A stretch of DNA of 39,059 bases from Chloroflexota bacterium (lineage in GTDB: Bacteria; Chloroflexota; Dehalococcoidia; SZUA-161; SpSt-899). Shown one piece after another: positions 17,819 to 26,808 of this stretch; the first letter of the stretch is position 1, and each line of letters begins with the position of its first letter. The translations under genes were made by a program, and so were the position numbers. The stretch is taken from positions 1-39,059 of the forward strand of contig JABMQN010000008.1 of the NCBI GenBank assembly GCA_013203045.1. Direction: 5' to 3'. The notes under the pieces are model-generated. The model did no database searches, was not told the DNA's origin, and saw only the letters and a program-made list of their open reading frames with translations.

Positions 17819-18745
17819 ATGCGTAACGAATTGACTCAGGCGTTGTGGGAGATATTTCCCCAGGGAGAGAAAGGGGATTTCTACAATATCTACATGTATT
17901 TAAAGCACCTGGACCATTTCATATACAAAGCGCTCGAAGTTTCGGGTATGCCCGCCAAGAGGCCTGAAAGCGAAATAAGTGAAGATGTTGAGGAGATGCT
18001 GGAGGCCGTTGTTTTAGACATTGCGGAGAATGCGGGCAGTCGCGATACAAGTACATATCATGGCAAAGTGATAAAGCTTAGGGAGGCTTTGCAGTTTGTT
18101 AGCCAGAAAGAGAACATCTCATTGGAGGCTCCAGAGACTGTGATCCCCTATAAACAGGCAAGGAGCATCATTTTAGAAAACCCCACGTCTCTTGCGGTGG
18201 GGGAATGCCCATGCCGAGCGGTTGCGGAAAACCCCTGTTTACCTGAGGGGGAAAGGGACGTATGTCTGTTCGTCGGTGATCCGCAATCTGCTTTCCTCGC
18301 AGAGTATAATCAGAAGTTTCGGAGTATCACTCAAGATGAGGCTGTTCGCATCCTCGAGGATGTTCACGAGAAAGGATTTGTACATTGCGCCTACTTCAAA
18401 AAACATTTCGCCCGTCGATTCGTGGCTATCTGCAATTGTTGCAGTTGTTGTTGCCAGGGAATGAAGGCTTGGAACATGTTTGGGGGAGCCATTCCGATCC
18501 TTGCATCTTCTGGGTATGTCGCGGAGATAAGCGACGAATGCATGGGGTGTGGTGATTGTGTGAGCACATGCAATTTCTTTGCCATCAGCATGGATGAAAA
18601 CGAACAGAAGGCCGTTGTTGATTTGGAAAAATGTATGGGATGCGGTGTTTGCGAAGATAAATGCTCAACTGGGGCTATCAGTCTCAGAAGGGAGCCCTCA
18701 AAAGGGGAGCCTTTGGATCTGGCTGAGTTGCTGAACAAAGTGTAA
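17819..18745 (+). CDS. Cys-rich 4Fe-4S ferredoxin-like protein, 308-aa family, copy 2
   Basis: CPCRAVAENPC, ICNCCSCCCQG, CMGCGDCVSTCN, CMGCGVCEDKCS; collinear with the preceding CDS. Confidence 0.8.
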   Translation: MRNELTQALWEIFPQGEKGDFYNIYMYLKHLDHFIYKALEVSGMPAKRPESEISEDVEEMLEAVVLDIAENAGSRDTSTYHGKVIKLREALQFVSQKENISLEAPETVIPYKQARSIILENPTSLAVGECPCRAVAENPCLPEGERDVCLFVGDPQSAFLAEYNQKFRSITQDEAVRILEDVHEKGFVHCAYFKKHFARRFVAICNCCSCCCQGMKAWNMFGGAIPILASSGYVAEISDECMGCGDCVSTCNFFAISMDENEQKAVVDLEKCMGCGVCEDKCSTGAISLRREPSKGEPLDLAELLNKV

Positions 18746-18772
18746 TAAATCCAAGTAGGAGGATTAGTATAT

Positions 18773-19060
18773 ATGATCGTAGTAGTAGCCAAAATCAAAG
18801 CCAAAGCAGGAGAAGAAGGAAAGGTCGAAAAGGCACTGCGAGATGTTCTTCCCAAAGTGAGAGAAGAGGAAGGAACCCTTTCTTACACACTGAGTAAATC
18901 TCAAAGCGACCCAACCACACTCCTGGTTCTGGAAAAATACAAAGACATGGACGCGTTCGTATTCCATAGTTCAACCCAATATCTGGCAGAGATGTTCGCT
19001 GAAATAGTGCCTGTTCTTGATGGGGATCTGTCAGTAGAACTGTTTGATGAAATAGCCTAA
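18773..19060 (+). CDS. Antibiotic biosynthesis monooxygenase (ABM / YgiN-like) domain protein
   Basis: MIVVVAKIKAKAGEEGKVEKALRDVLPKVREEEGTLSYTLSKSQSDPTTLLVLEKYKDMDAFVFHSST; aggagg RBS. Confidence 0.85.
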   Translation: MIVVVAKIKAKAGEEGKVEKALRDVLPKVREEEGTLSYTLSKSQSDPTTLLVLEKYKDMDAFVFHSSTQYLAEMFAEIVPVLDGDLSVELFDEIA

Positions 19061-19093
19061 ACCTTGCTCGTGCGTAACGATACAAAATTATGA

Positions 19094-19171
19094 TGTCATT
19101 CTGAGGGAGTTAATCGACTGAAGAATCTCCATTCCCATACAATAAGATTCTTCACTTCGTTCAGAATGGCA
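19094..19171. repeat. Palindromic intergenic repeat, family A copy 2 (inverted relative to copy 1)
   Basis: tgtcattctgaggga ... agattcttcacttcgttcagaatggca; the right arm is the reverse complement of copy 1's left arm with one mismatch. Confidence 0.85.
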
Positions 19172-19194
19172 CAGCATAACTGAAGGAGAATACA

Positions 19195-19977
19195 ATGATT
19201 GTCGGAGGATGTGACATCGGTTCCACCACTGGTAAAGCAGTGATTATGAAAGACGGGGAAATAATTGCAAGTACTATCATCCCCTCTACCACCAAACCGG
19301 AGGAAACGGCCCGCATGGCCATGGATGAAGCCTTAAAACAGGCGGATCTATCTTCAATTGATGATCTGGACTACATCGTGGGCACGGGTTACGGCCGGCT
19401 CAAAGTTCAATTTGCCAAAGAAAACATCTCGGAAATATCCTGTCATGCCCGGGGAGCTCACTGGATGAGTCCCACGGTAAGAACAGTAGTTGATATCGGT
19501 GGACAGGACTGCAAAGTAATGTCTATCAGCGATGAAGGCAAAGTCGTGGAATTCGTGATGAATGACAGATGCGCTGCCGGCACCGGCAGGTTTTTTGAAG
19601 GAATGGCCAGAGTGCTGCATTGCGGACTTGATGGTATATCATCCCTGGAAAATCAGGGGGCAGAACCGTCCACCATCACCAGCCAGTGCAGCGTGTTTGC
19701 CGAATCTGAAGTTGTTACCCTGATCAACGAAGGGAGCGACTTGAAAAACATCATCGCCGGAATCAACAATTCGGTATCAGGCCGCCTGAATTCGATGGTC
19801 CGAAAAGTTGGGTTGGTTGAAGATGTAGCTCTAACAGGCGGATGCGCCAAGAATGCGGGTCTGGCCAAAGCGCTGGAAAAACATTTAAAAGTAAGCGTGA
19901 AACAATTGCCCCATGACCCGCAAATAGCAGGTGCCGTGGGAGCGGCTCTAATCGCAGTAGAAAAGGCAGCAGGCTAG
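19195..19977 (+). CDS. Acyl-CoA dehydratase/reductase activase (BadF/BadG/BcrA/BcrD/HgdC ATPase family)
   Basis: GCDIGSTTGKAVIM, VVDIGGQDCKVM, NDRCAAGTGRFFE, LTGGCAKN. Confidence 0.93.
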   Translation: MIVGGCDIGSTTGKAVIMKDGEIIASTIIPSTTKPEETARMAMDEALKQADLSSIDDLDYIVGTGYGRLKVQFAKENISEISCHARGAHWMSPTVRTVVDIGGQDCKVMSISDEGKVVEFVMNDRCAAGTGRFFEGMARVLHCGLDGISSLENQGAEPSTITSQCSVFAESEVVTLINEGSDLKNIIAGINNSVSGRLNSMVRKVGLVEDVALTGGCAKNAGLAKALEKHLKVSVKQLPHDPQIAGAVGAALIAVEKAAG

Positions 19978-20004
19978 AATCTTCAATCAAAAGGGGAAAG
20001 CGAA

Positions 20005-21150
20005 TTGGAAACAAACATCAAATCAAAAACGCTTGATGAATTCAAAACAATCACCGGAACCATGATCAATCCGGCAGTACAAGAATGGAAAGACAACGGG
20101 GGCAAGGTTATCGGGTATTTCTGCTGCAACATACCTGATGAAGTTATGACTGCCGCCGGAATACTTCCGTTACGCTTAAGAGGAACGGGCAGCACCGGAA
20201 CAGAGCTCTCGGATGCATTTTACTCCAGCATCAACTGCTCATTCCCTCGCCACGTTTTCAACATGGCTCTCAACCATGAATTCGACATTCTCGATGGGCT
20301 CATCGTTCCCAACAGTTGTGATCACATTCGTCGAATATACGATAACTGGCTCCGCCAACTGGATATCGGATTTCTTGAGATGTTCAACCTTCCCCGAAAG
20401 GTCGAAGAACCTCAGGTTCAGTGGTACAAAGATGAAGTGCATCTTCTGGTGGAAAAGCTCGAAAAGCAATTTGGAGTTGAGATAACTGAAGAGAAGCTCA
20501 AAAATGCCATAAAACTCCACAACGAAAACAGGCGGCTGTTAAAACAAATCTACGAACTGCGCAAAGTGGATAACCCTCCAATTACCGGCGGTCAGATGAT
20601 CGCAGTGATAGTGGCTGGCACCGCCATCCCCAGAGACAAGTACAACGAAATGCTTAAAGAACTGCTGGAAGATCTCAAGGGAGCCGAGGGCATCAAGGAT
20701 CATCGGGCACGACTGATGGTATTAGGCGGCATTCTTGACGACCCTGAATATATGGATATCCTTGAGGACCAGGGCGGACTGGTAGTTACCGATTCAATCT
20801 GTTTCGGAACTAGGCTTTTCTGGACCGAAGTCAGCGAAGAGGGCGACCCGTACGAAGCCATCGCCAGATACCAGATACAGCAACGGCCAACCTGCCCCCG
20901 CAGCTATGGGGATCAGCCCAAGAGAGCCCAATATCTTCTGGACATGATCAAAGAATTCAAGGTAGATGGGGTTATCGGCGAAAGACTTCTGTTCTGTGAC
21001 TCGTGGGTGGTCGAGCACTACATGAACGATCAGGACCTTAAAGAAGCCGGAGTTCCATTCCTGAAGCTGGACCGGGAGTACATCCTGAGCGGCAAGGGGC
21101 AACTACGAACCCGGGTTCAGGCATTCCTGGAAATGCTGGGAGGTAAATAA
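20005..21150 (+). CDS. 2-hydroxyacyl-CoA dehydratase / benzoyl-CoA reductase-like subunit (HgdB/BcrC-like), pair 1 subunit a
   Basis: GYFCCNIPDEVMTAAGILPLRLRGTGSTGTELSDAFYSSINCSFPRHVFNMAL...PNSCDHIRRIYDNW; TTG start. Confidence 0.88.
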   Translation: METNIKSKTLDEFKTITGTMINPAVQEWKDNGGKVIGYFCCNIPDEVMTAAGILPLRLRGTGSTGTELSDAFYSSINCSFPRHVFNMALNHEFDILDGLIVPNSCDHIRRIYDNWLRQLDIGFLEMFNLPRKVEEPQVQWYKDEVHLLVEKLEKQFGVEITEEKLKNAIKLHNENRRLLKQIYELRKVDNPPITGGQMIAVIVAGTAIPRDKYNEMLKELLEDLKGAEGIKDHRARLMVLGGILDDPEYMDILEDQGGLVVTDSICFGTRLFWTEVSEEGDPYEAIARYQIQQRPTCPRSYGDQPKRAQYLLDMIKEFKVDGVIGERLLFCDSWVVEHYMNDQDLKEAGVPFLKLDREYILSGKGQLRTRVQAFLEMLGGK

Positions 21151-22487
21151 TGGATAACACTGATCTTAGCACACTTGGTCGGAAAGAAGTTCTGGAAAAA
21201 TCACTGACCCGCTATAGGAAGGAGCGCGACTGGTTCCAGATGTTTCTGGACGCACTCAGTATGATGCCGGAACTGAGCGAGGAAGACATCCTCCAGCAAA
21301 AAATGCTCACCATCCTGCTAGAATCGAAACAAACAGTTCTGGATTGCGCTGAAAACAACAAACCGTTTATCGCTGGATACTTTTGCAATGCGCCTGAGGT
21401 TTTCCATGCCATGGACCTCCCCTGGTACATGCTTATGGAAACGCCCTTCTTAGCAGCCTCCGCACCCTATTTGGCAGATGATATCAAGGGAACAGAGGAA
21501 ATCGGGCTTGGCTCCGACCTGTGCACTGCCATCAGACTCCCGATTTACTACATCGAAACAGGGCAAATGCCCATCCCTTCGGCCGTTCTGGGATTGATCT
21601 ATCCCTGCGATGGCGCACCCATGCTGCATCAGGTAATGATGCACAACAAGGCATGGAAGGACGTTCCTGTATACGCCGCGGATCCGCCGTATACTTCGGA
21701 TGAACGTGCAATAGACTATTTCGCCGATGAACTCAAACGGATGGCTGAGTTTCTTCAGAAGCACACCGGACATTCACTGGATATGAAGAGGCTGGCGCAG
21801 GTCTGCGAAGACGGCAACAAGACATACAGCAAATGGCAGGAGTACAATGAGCTAAGGCGCGCGGTACCCTGTCCTCATGGTTGGAGCATAGGTGGGCCAC
21901 AGGCCTTTGCAGTAAGCCAGTGTTTTGTGGCCGGCGATCCCAAGTGCACCGACTGGTTCGAGCAACTGGTCAAGTGCGCCGAAATTCGGGTGAACGCCGG
22001 TGAAGGTATTCCCGGGGTAAAGGAAAGAATCCGCTACTTCTGGTTTGATATCATGCCTTACGGATGGATATTTGAATTGATGCCCTGGCTGGAAGAAGAA
22101 TGGGGCGCGATACTGACAATGGATATGTTCGGGAACTATCCATATACGCTAATTGATACTTCCAGTGAGGAGAAGATATGGAAGGGACTGGCCAAGAGAA
22201 ATCTTATTGACGCGCCCATGATCCGGCAGGCACGCGGCACAGCGGAGAACTTCTCTAACGATATCCGCCGGATTGTGAAAGACTACAAGATCGATTGTGT
22301 TATCTGGCCGGGGCACATGGGTCACAAGGATGGGTCGGCCGCCGGCGGAATCATGCGCCAGACCTGCCGGGAACTGGATGTTCCTTTCCTGCAAATCGGG
22401 TTGGATCTCTTCGACAGGGCATATACCAACCCTGATGAAGTAAAAGACAAGATATCGAAGTTCTTCACCTCGATGGGGCTGGGATAA
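21150..22487 (+). CDS. 2-hydroxyacyl-CoA dehydratase / benzoyl-CoA reductase-like subunit, pair 1 subunit b
   Basis: TAATG overlap with preceding CDS; 'NKPFIAGYFCNAPEVFHAMDLPWYMLMETP...IDCVIWPGHMGHKDGSAAGGIMRQTCRELDVPFLQIGLDLFD'. Confidence 0.85.
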   Translation: MDNTDLSTLGRKEVLEKSLTRYRKERDWFQMFLDALSMMPELSEEDILQQKMLTILLESKQTVLDCAENNKPFIAGYFCNAPEVFHAMDLPWYMLMETPFLAASAPYLADDIKGTEEIGLGSDLCTAIRLPIYYIETGQMPIPSAVLGLIYPCDGAPMLHQVMMHNKAWKDVPVYAADPPYTSDERAIDYFADELKRMAEFLQKHTGHSLDMKRLAQVCEDGNKTYSKWQEYNELRRAVPCPHGWSIGGPQAFAVSQCFVAGDPKCTDWFEQLVKCAEIRVNAGEGIPGVKERIRYFWFDIMPYGWIFELMPWLEEEWGAILTMDMFGNYPYTLIDTSSEEKIWKGLAKRNLIDAPMIRQARGTAENFSNDIRRIVKDYKIDCVIWPGHMGHKDGSAAGGIMRQTCRELDVPFLQIGLDLFDRAYTNPDEVKDKISKFFTSMGLG

Positions 22488-22559
22488 TAGAAATCAGGAG
22501 AGTTCTCCCTCTGGTAAAGCCTGTCCTGAGCGCAGCCGAAGGATGGATAAATGGAAACC

Positions 22560-22594
22560 GCGGGCGGTGGTAGGCGACTCTTATCATCGCCCGC
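22560..22594. other. Intergenic hairpin between the two dehydratase subunit pairs
   Basis: gcgggcggtg (22560-22569) pairs with catcgcccgc (22585-22594; one G-T pair), no T-tract. Confidence 0.5.
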
Positions 22595-22642
22595 TTAACT
22601 ATCCAATCTTGAATCGACTCATTATAGAAGGAGGATGACATC

Positions 22643-23788
22643 TTGGAAACCAAGTTGAAATCTAAGGCGCTTGATGAATTCATTCAAGTGGCCAGTACCA
22701 TCGCCAATCCCGAGATTCAAAAATGGAAGGATAACGGTGGCAAAATCATGGGTTACTTCTGTTCTGCTATGCCCTCTGAACTGATTACCGCCGCCGGCAT
22801 GCTCCCCTTCCGGCTAAGGGCTACCGGAAGCACCGGAACAGAGCTTTCGGATTCGTATTTCAGCAGCATCAACTGCACCTTTCCCCGACACGCGTTCAAC
22901 ATGGCGCTCAAAGGTGATTTCGATTTCATCGATGGGCTGGTAATTTTCAATAGTTGCGACCATATCCGTCGGGTTTATGATCACTGGATTCGCCAGCTAG
23001 ACACTCCTTTTGTTAAGATTCTGAGCCTTCCCAAGAAGTCGGGGGCTCAACAAGTGGAATGGTTCAGGAGCGAATTGGCTATTCTGAGAGAGAATATGGA
23101 AACCCAGTTCGGGGTGAAAATCACCGATGACAAACTAAAAGAAGCTATCAAAATCCATAACGAAAGCCGACGACTCTTGAGAGAACTCTATGAACTGCGT
23201 AAAAGTGATAATCCTCCCATTACCGGCGCTCAGACGATGGCCGTTACGGTGGCCAGTACAGCCATGCCTCCGGAGCGGTATAACCAGTTATTAAAAGAGC
23301 TTCTGGATGATGTCAAACGTGCGGAAGGAAACACCGATTATCGGGCGAGATTGATGATCCTCGGGGGCGAACTCGATAATCCGGAATTCCTTAAGGTTAT
23401 TGAAGACCTGGGCGCATTGGTGGTAACCGATTCGGTTTGCTTCGGTTCAAGACTACTGTGGAAGGATGTGGATGAAAGTATCGATGACCCCCTCACAGCC
23501 CTTGCTCAATATCAGGTTAACGAACGGCCTTCCTGTGCCCGCATGTTCACTGAATATGAAAAGAGAGCCGAATATGTTCATAGCATGCTTAGTGATTTCA
23601 AGGCTGACGGGGCCATTTTTGCACGGCTCACTTTCTGTGAGGTATGGGGATTTGAACAATACTCAATGATCAATGATTTTAAGGAGTGGGATATACCCCT
23701 TCTTTGTATCGACCACGAGTATACGTTGAGTGGAGTCGGACAGCTACGGACACGGGTCCAGGCATTCTTGGAAACGATGGGGAAATAG
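22643..23788 (+). CDS. 2-hydroxyacyl-CoA dehydratase / benzoyl-CoA reductase-like subunit, pair 2 subunit a
   Basis: TTG start; METKLKSKALDEF... collinear paralogue of 20005-21150. Confidence 0.88.
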   Translation: METKLKSKALDEFIQVASTIANPEIQKWKDNGGKIMGYFCSAMPSELITAAGMLPFRLRATGSTGTELSDSYFSSINCTFPRHAFNMALKGDFDFIDGLVIFNSCDHIRRVYDHWIRQLDTPFVKILSLPKKSGAQQVEWFRSELAILRENMETQFGVKITDDKLKEAIKIHNESRRLLRELYELRKSDNPPITGAQTMAVTVASTAMPPERYNQLLKELLDDVKRAEGNTDYRARLMILGGELDNPEFLKVIEDLGALVVTDSVCFGSRLLWKDVDESIDDPLTALAQYQVNERPSCARMFTEYEKRAEYVHSMLSDFKADGAIFARLTFCEVWGFEQYSMINDFKEWDIPLLCIDHEYTLSGVGQLRTRVQAFLETMGK

Positions 23789-23790
23789 AA

Positions 23791-25092
23791 ATGGATGAGA
23801 AGAAAGAAAGAAGTCTATCCAGAATAAGAGAAGAACTGGCCATGTATGAGCCTGTAGTCGAACTTCTAAAACTAGAGCCGGGGGAAATGGGTCATCTCCA
23901 GTTACCGATAGTAGAAAACATCGTTGAACAGCATAAAGGGACTATAGAATGTGTCGAGGAAGGGAAAACGTTTTTGGCCAGTCAGTTTACAAACCCGGTT
24001 GAGATTCTGACGGCCATGGATGTTCATTGGTATTTTCATATTCAGCAGCTTTTTGCTGCTAGCGGTAGTGGCGGCGGATTGCACACAGACGAAGATCTTG
24101 AAGGAGCTGATAAGCTCAATATACCCAGAGACTGCTGCACGCTCATCCGTCTGGGGCATTATCTCCAGGTTGCCGGATTGTATCCGATACCGACGGCTTA
24201 CCTTTCAATTACAGAGCCTTGTGACAGTATAGCTGGTTGGCATGCAGCTTTTATGCACCATCCGGATTGGCGTAATATCCCTGTCTTTGCACCGGACCCG
24301 CCCTATCACACCGACGAAAGGGCTATCGACTATTATGCCAGGCAGATGAGGGAAATGGTTGATTTCATCACTGAACACACCGGTCAAACGCTTGACATGG
24401 ACCGACTCAGAGAGACAGTCGAGGAAACGAATAAGGGTTATGCGTTGTGGATGGAATACAATGAAATCAGAAGGTCTTCACCAACTCCCCACAGCTACAC
24501 ATTACCTCTATCATGTTTCTTTCAGATCAATACTTTAGGAGCAGGTGACCCCAAGAAAACGCTCTGGTATAAAGACATTGTTGCCGATGCTGAGAGGCGA
24601 GTGAAAGAGAACAAACCCGAGTTCCCGAATCAGAAAATAAGGGTGTTCTGGTATGATATCCAACCCTTCTACTTTGGAGAAATCGTGAGTTGGCTGGAAC
24701 AGGAGTGGGGTGGAGTTATTGCAATGGATATGGTGAGCTATTGCCCCTATGAACTGATAGATACCTCCACTGAGGACAGTATGTTCCAGGGGCTTGCCAA
24801 GAGAGCTTTCCAACATGGACCCATGGTACACCAGGGACGGGGATTGGCAGAAAATGTTATCTATGATATAACTCGAATCGTAAAAGACTATAAAATTGAC
24901 TGCGTGATTTTCCCGGGCCATATGGGGCACAAGGATATGGCTGCCAGCAGCAGTATTATGAGGGAAACATGCCGGGAACTCGGTGTCCCGTTCCTCTACA
25001 TTGGGTTGGATGTAGCCGACCACCGATATACCACTGCGGATGAGATAAAGGATAGGATATCCCAGTTCTTTACCGCTATGGGTCTGGGATAA
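23791..25092 (+). CDS. 2-hydroxyacyl-CoA dehydratase / benzoyl-CoA reductase-like subunit, pair 2 subunit b
   Basis: Paralogue of 21150-22487 ('IDCVIFPGHMGHKDMAASSSIMRETCRELGVPFLYIGLDVAD'). Start at ATG 23791 just after the upstream stop; the 23686 ORF start lies inside the upstream gene. Confidence 0.85.
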   Translation: MDEKKERSLSRIREELAMYEPVVELLKLEPGEMGHLQLPIVENIVEQHKGTIECVEEGKTFLASQFTNPVEILTAMDVHWYFHIQQLFAASGSGGGLHTDEDLEGADKLNIPRDCCTLIRLGHYLQVAGLYPIPTAYLSITEPCDSIAGWHAAFMHHPDWRNIPVFAPDPPYHTDERAIDYYARQMREMVDFITEHTGQTLDMDRLRETVEETNKGYALWMEYNEIRRSSPTPHSYTLPLSCFFQINTLGAGDPKKTLWYKDIVADAERRVKENKPEFPNQKIRVFWYDIQPFYFGEIVSWLEQEWGGVIAMDMVSYCPYELIDTSTEDSMFQGLAKRAFQHGPMVHQGRGLAENVIYDITRIVKDYKIDCVIFPGHMGHKDMAASSSIMRETCRELGVPFLYIGLDVADHRYTTADEIKDRISQFFTAMGLG

Positions 25093-25111
25093 CTGTTAAC
25101 TGGGGGGCTTC

Positions 25112-25882
25112 ATGTCCAAGTACGATGAACATATAGAAAACGTCGATAAGTATCTGCGAGGGCGGCAGGTGCGGGAGTTCAACTGCCCCCCTTCGGTCGA
25201 TGACCTGAAAAAGGATTTGCCGGTTCAAGTAGGTCCCAGATCCAATCCCGGAATAATCCTTCGATCAGATATGTTTGCTGAACTGGGCAACCCGGCCGAG
25301 GGCTCCAGCGGATTTATCGTATGGACCGAGGATACTTCGCTGGTTCGCGATGGCAGAATTACCCTCATTGGACCCGATATCCCGGATTTGGAAGGAGCCA
25401 GCGTGCCTTTCGGGCAGGTATTGATGATAGCCGGAGAAAAGCTCGATACCGAAGTCCAGGAGAGAATTGAAGAGTATCAACACATTTCCGATTACCTTGA
25501 AGGGTACATGGTTAGAAGCTCATCTCAAAGTATCTGGGGGAGAGTGAGTAAGGATTCTGTGGCCAAAGGTTTCAACATGGAGATATTGGGTAAAGCCTTG
25601 ATGATCAACATGAAATCCAATGTGCCTGAAATTGAAGCCATGGAAGTAGTCTTTGTAACCTCCAATAAGGATGATGTCAAACAACTGGGCGAGATCGCTG
25701 TTGAGGTTGATGATGTTAGGAAGGATATTATTAAGGCTGTCTGGAAAGAACGAGGGTATGATTTAGACTGTGATCTCGATTGCAACTCATGCGAATCCAA
25801 GGTAACTTGCGATGATATCAGGGATATAATCCGTGCTCAGAAGGAAAAGGGGACGGCTGAGATAGGCGGAAGCGAGGGATAG
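25112..25882 (+). CDS. Short CO dehydrogenase/acetyl-CoA synthase beta-subunit (CdhC/AcsB)-like protein
   Basis: 'FIVWTEDTSLVRDGRITLIGPDIPDLEGASVPFGQVLMIAGEKL...IWGRVSKDSVAKGF' resembles the CdhC/AcsB core; ends with Cys-rich DCDLDCNSCESKVTC instead of an A-cluster region. Confidence 0.65.
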   Translation: MSKYDEHIENVDKYLRGRQVREFNCPPSVDDLKKDLPVQVGPRSNPGIILRSDMFAELGNPAEGSSGFIVWTEDTSLVRDGRITLIGPDIPDLEGASVPFGQVLMIAGEKLDTEVQERIEEYQHISDYLEGYMVRSSSQSIWGRVSKDSVAKGFNMEILGKALMINMKSNVPEIEAMEVVFVTSNKDDVKQLGEIAVEVDDVRKDIIKAVWKERGYDLDCDLDCNSCESKVTCDDIRDIIRAQKEKGTAEIGGSEG

Positions 25883-25884
25883 AT

Positions 25885-26688
25885 ATGGCTGAGCCATCAC
25901 TTCAAAACAAAAACCTTTTTGCGGTGTGTGGCAAAGGTGGTGTAGGCAAAACTGCCATCACTGCCATGATGAGTCGCGTACTGGTTGAAAACGGTAAAGC
26001 CGGAAAACTGCTGGTAATAGATGCCGACCCTGCCATGGGCCTTTTAACTGCTCTGGGCATCCGGGTCAATCGTACTATGGGGCAGGTCCGCGAGGATATT
26101 ATTAGAACCTCACGTAGCGGCAAACAGCAAGATAAAGACCACATTATAGATTCACTCGACTATATGGCGTTTGAGGCACTCGAAGAACTGGATGATTATG
26201 CTCTGCTGGCTATGGGACGCACCGAAACGCTGGGCTGCTATTGCCCGGTCAACACCCTTTTGCGAGGAACCATTGAAACCCTATCGAAAAGTTTCGATAC
26301 TATTCTTATTGATGGTGAAGCAGGATTAGAGCAAATTAACCGGCAAGTGGTTCGTCGATTAAACACACTTATCATCGTCTCGGATGCGACTGCACGTGGT
26401 ATTGAGACGGCAGAGATGATCAAAGATATGGTGGAAAACGATAAAGTGATCCAGTGTGAAAGACTCGGATTGATCTTTAACCGTGTTTCCAGCAACGAGG
26501 ACCTGCTCAGAAAAGCGGTGCAGAAGATCGGTCTTGAGCTTTTTGGAATAATTCCTCAGGATGAAAACATCGCGTATCATGATTTGGTGGCAAAGCCAAT
26601 TACTGAATTGCCAGCCGATTCGCCAGGCCTTGTTGCTGTCCGTGACATTGTAGAGAATGCGATCGGAATTAAATCGCATATATCTTGA
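25885..26688 (+). CDS. CooC-type / MinD-family P-loop ATPase
   Basis: FAVCGKGGVGKTAITAMMSRVL (deviant Walker A), LLVIDADPAMGLLTALGI, ETLGCYCPVNTLLR, ILIDGEAGLEQINRQV. Confidence 0.85.
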   Translation: MAEPSLQNKNLFAVCGKGGVGKTAITAMMSRVLVENGKAGKLLVIDADPAMGLLTALGIRVNRTMGQVREDIIRTSRSGKQQDKDHIIDSLDYMAFEALEELDDYALLAMGRTETLGCYCPVNTLLRGTIETLSKSFDTILIDGEAGLEQINRQVVRRLNTLIIVSDATARGIETAEMIKDMVENDKVIQCERLGLIFNRVSSNEDLLRKAVQKIGLELFGIIPQDENIAYHDLVAKPITELPADSPGLVAVRDIVENAIGIKSHIS

Positions 26689-26808
26689 CAGCTTTTTAGG
26701 AGCATGGTATATTTTCGCATGTGAAGCTTGCTCTGATAAGTGGGGATAAGTGAATCAGTGTGTCATTTCTTCATGTGAGCGCGAACAATTTAAAAAAAAG
26801 GGGGAGTA

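Noticed and set aside
23686-23790. N-terminal extension MGYTPSLYRPRVYVEW... of the pair-2 b subunit
   Set aside because: Lies in a different frame inside the upstream gene; ATG 23791 right after the upstream stop gives the family-like start.
24535-25023. 162-aa minus-strand ORF
   Set aside because: Lies wholly inside the pair-2 dehydratase subunit on +; no family resemblance.
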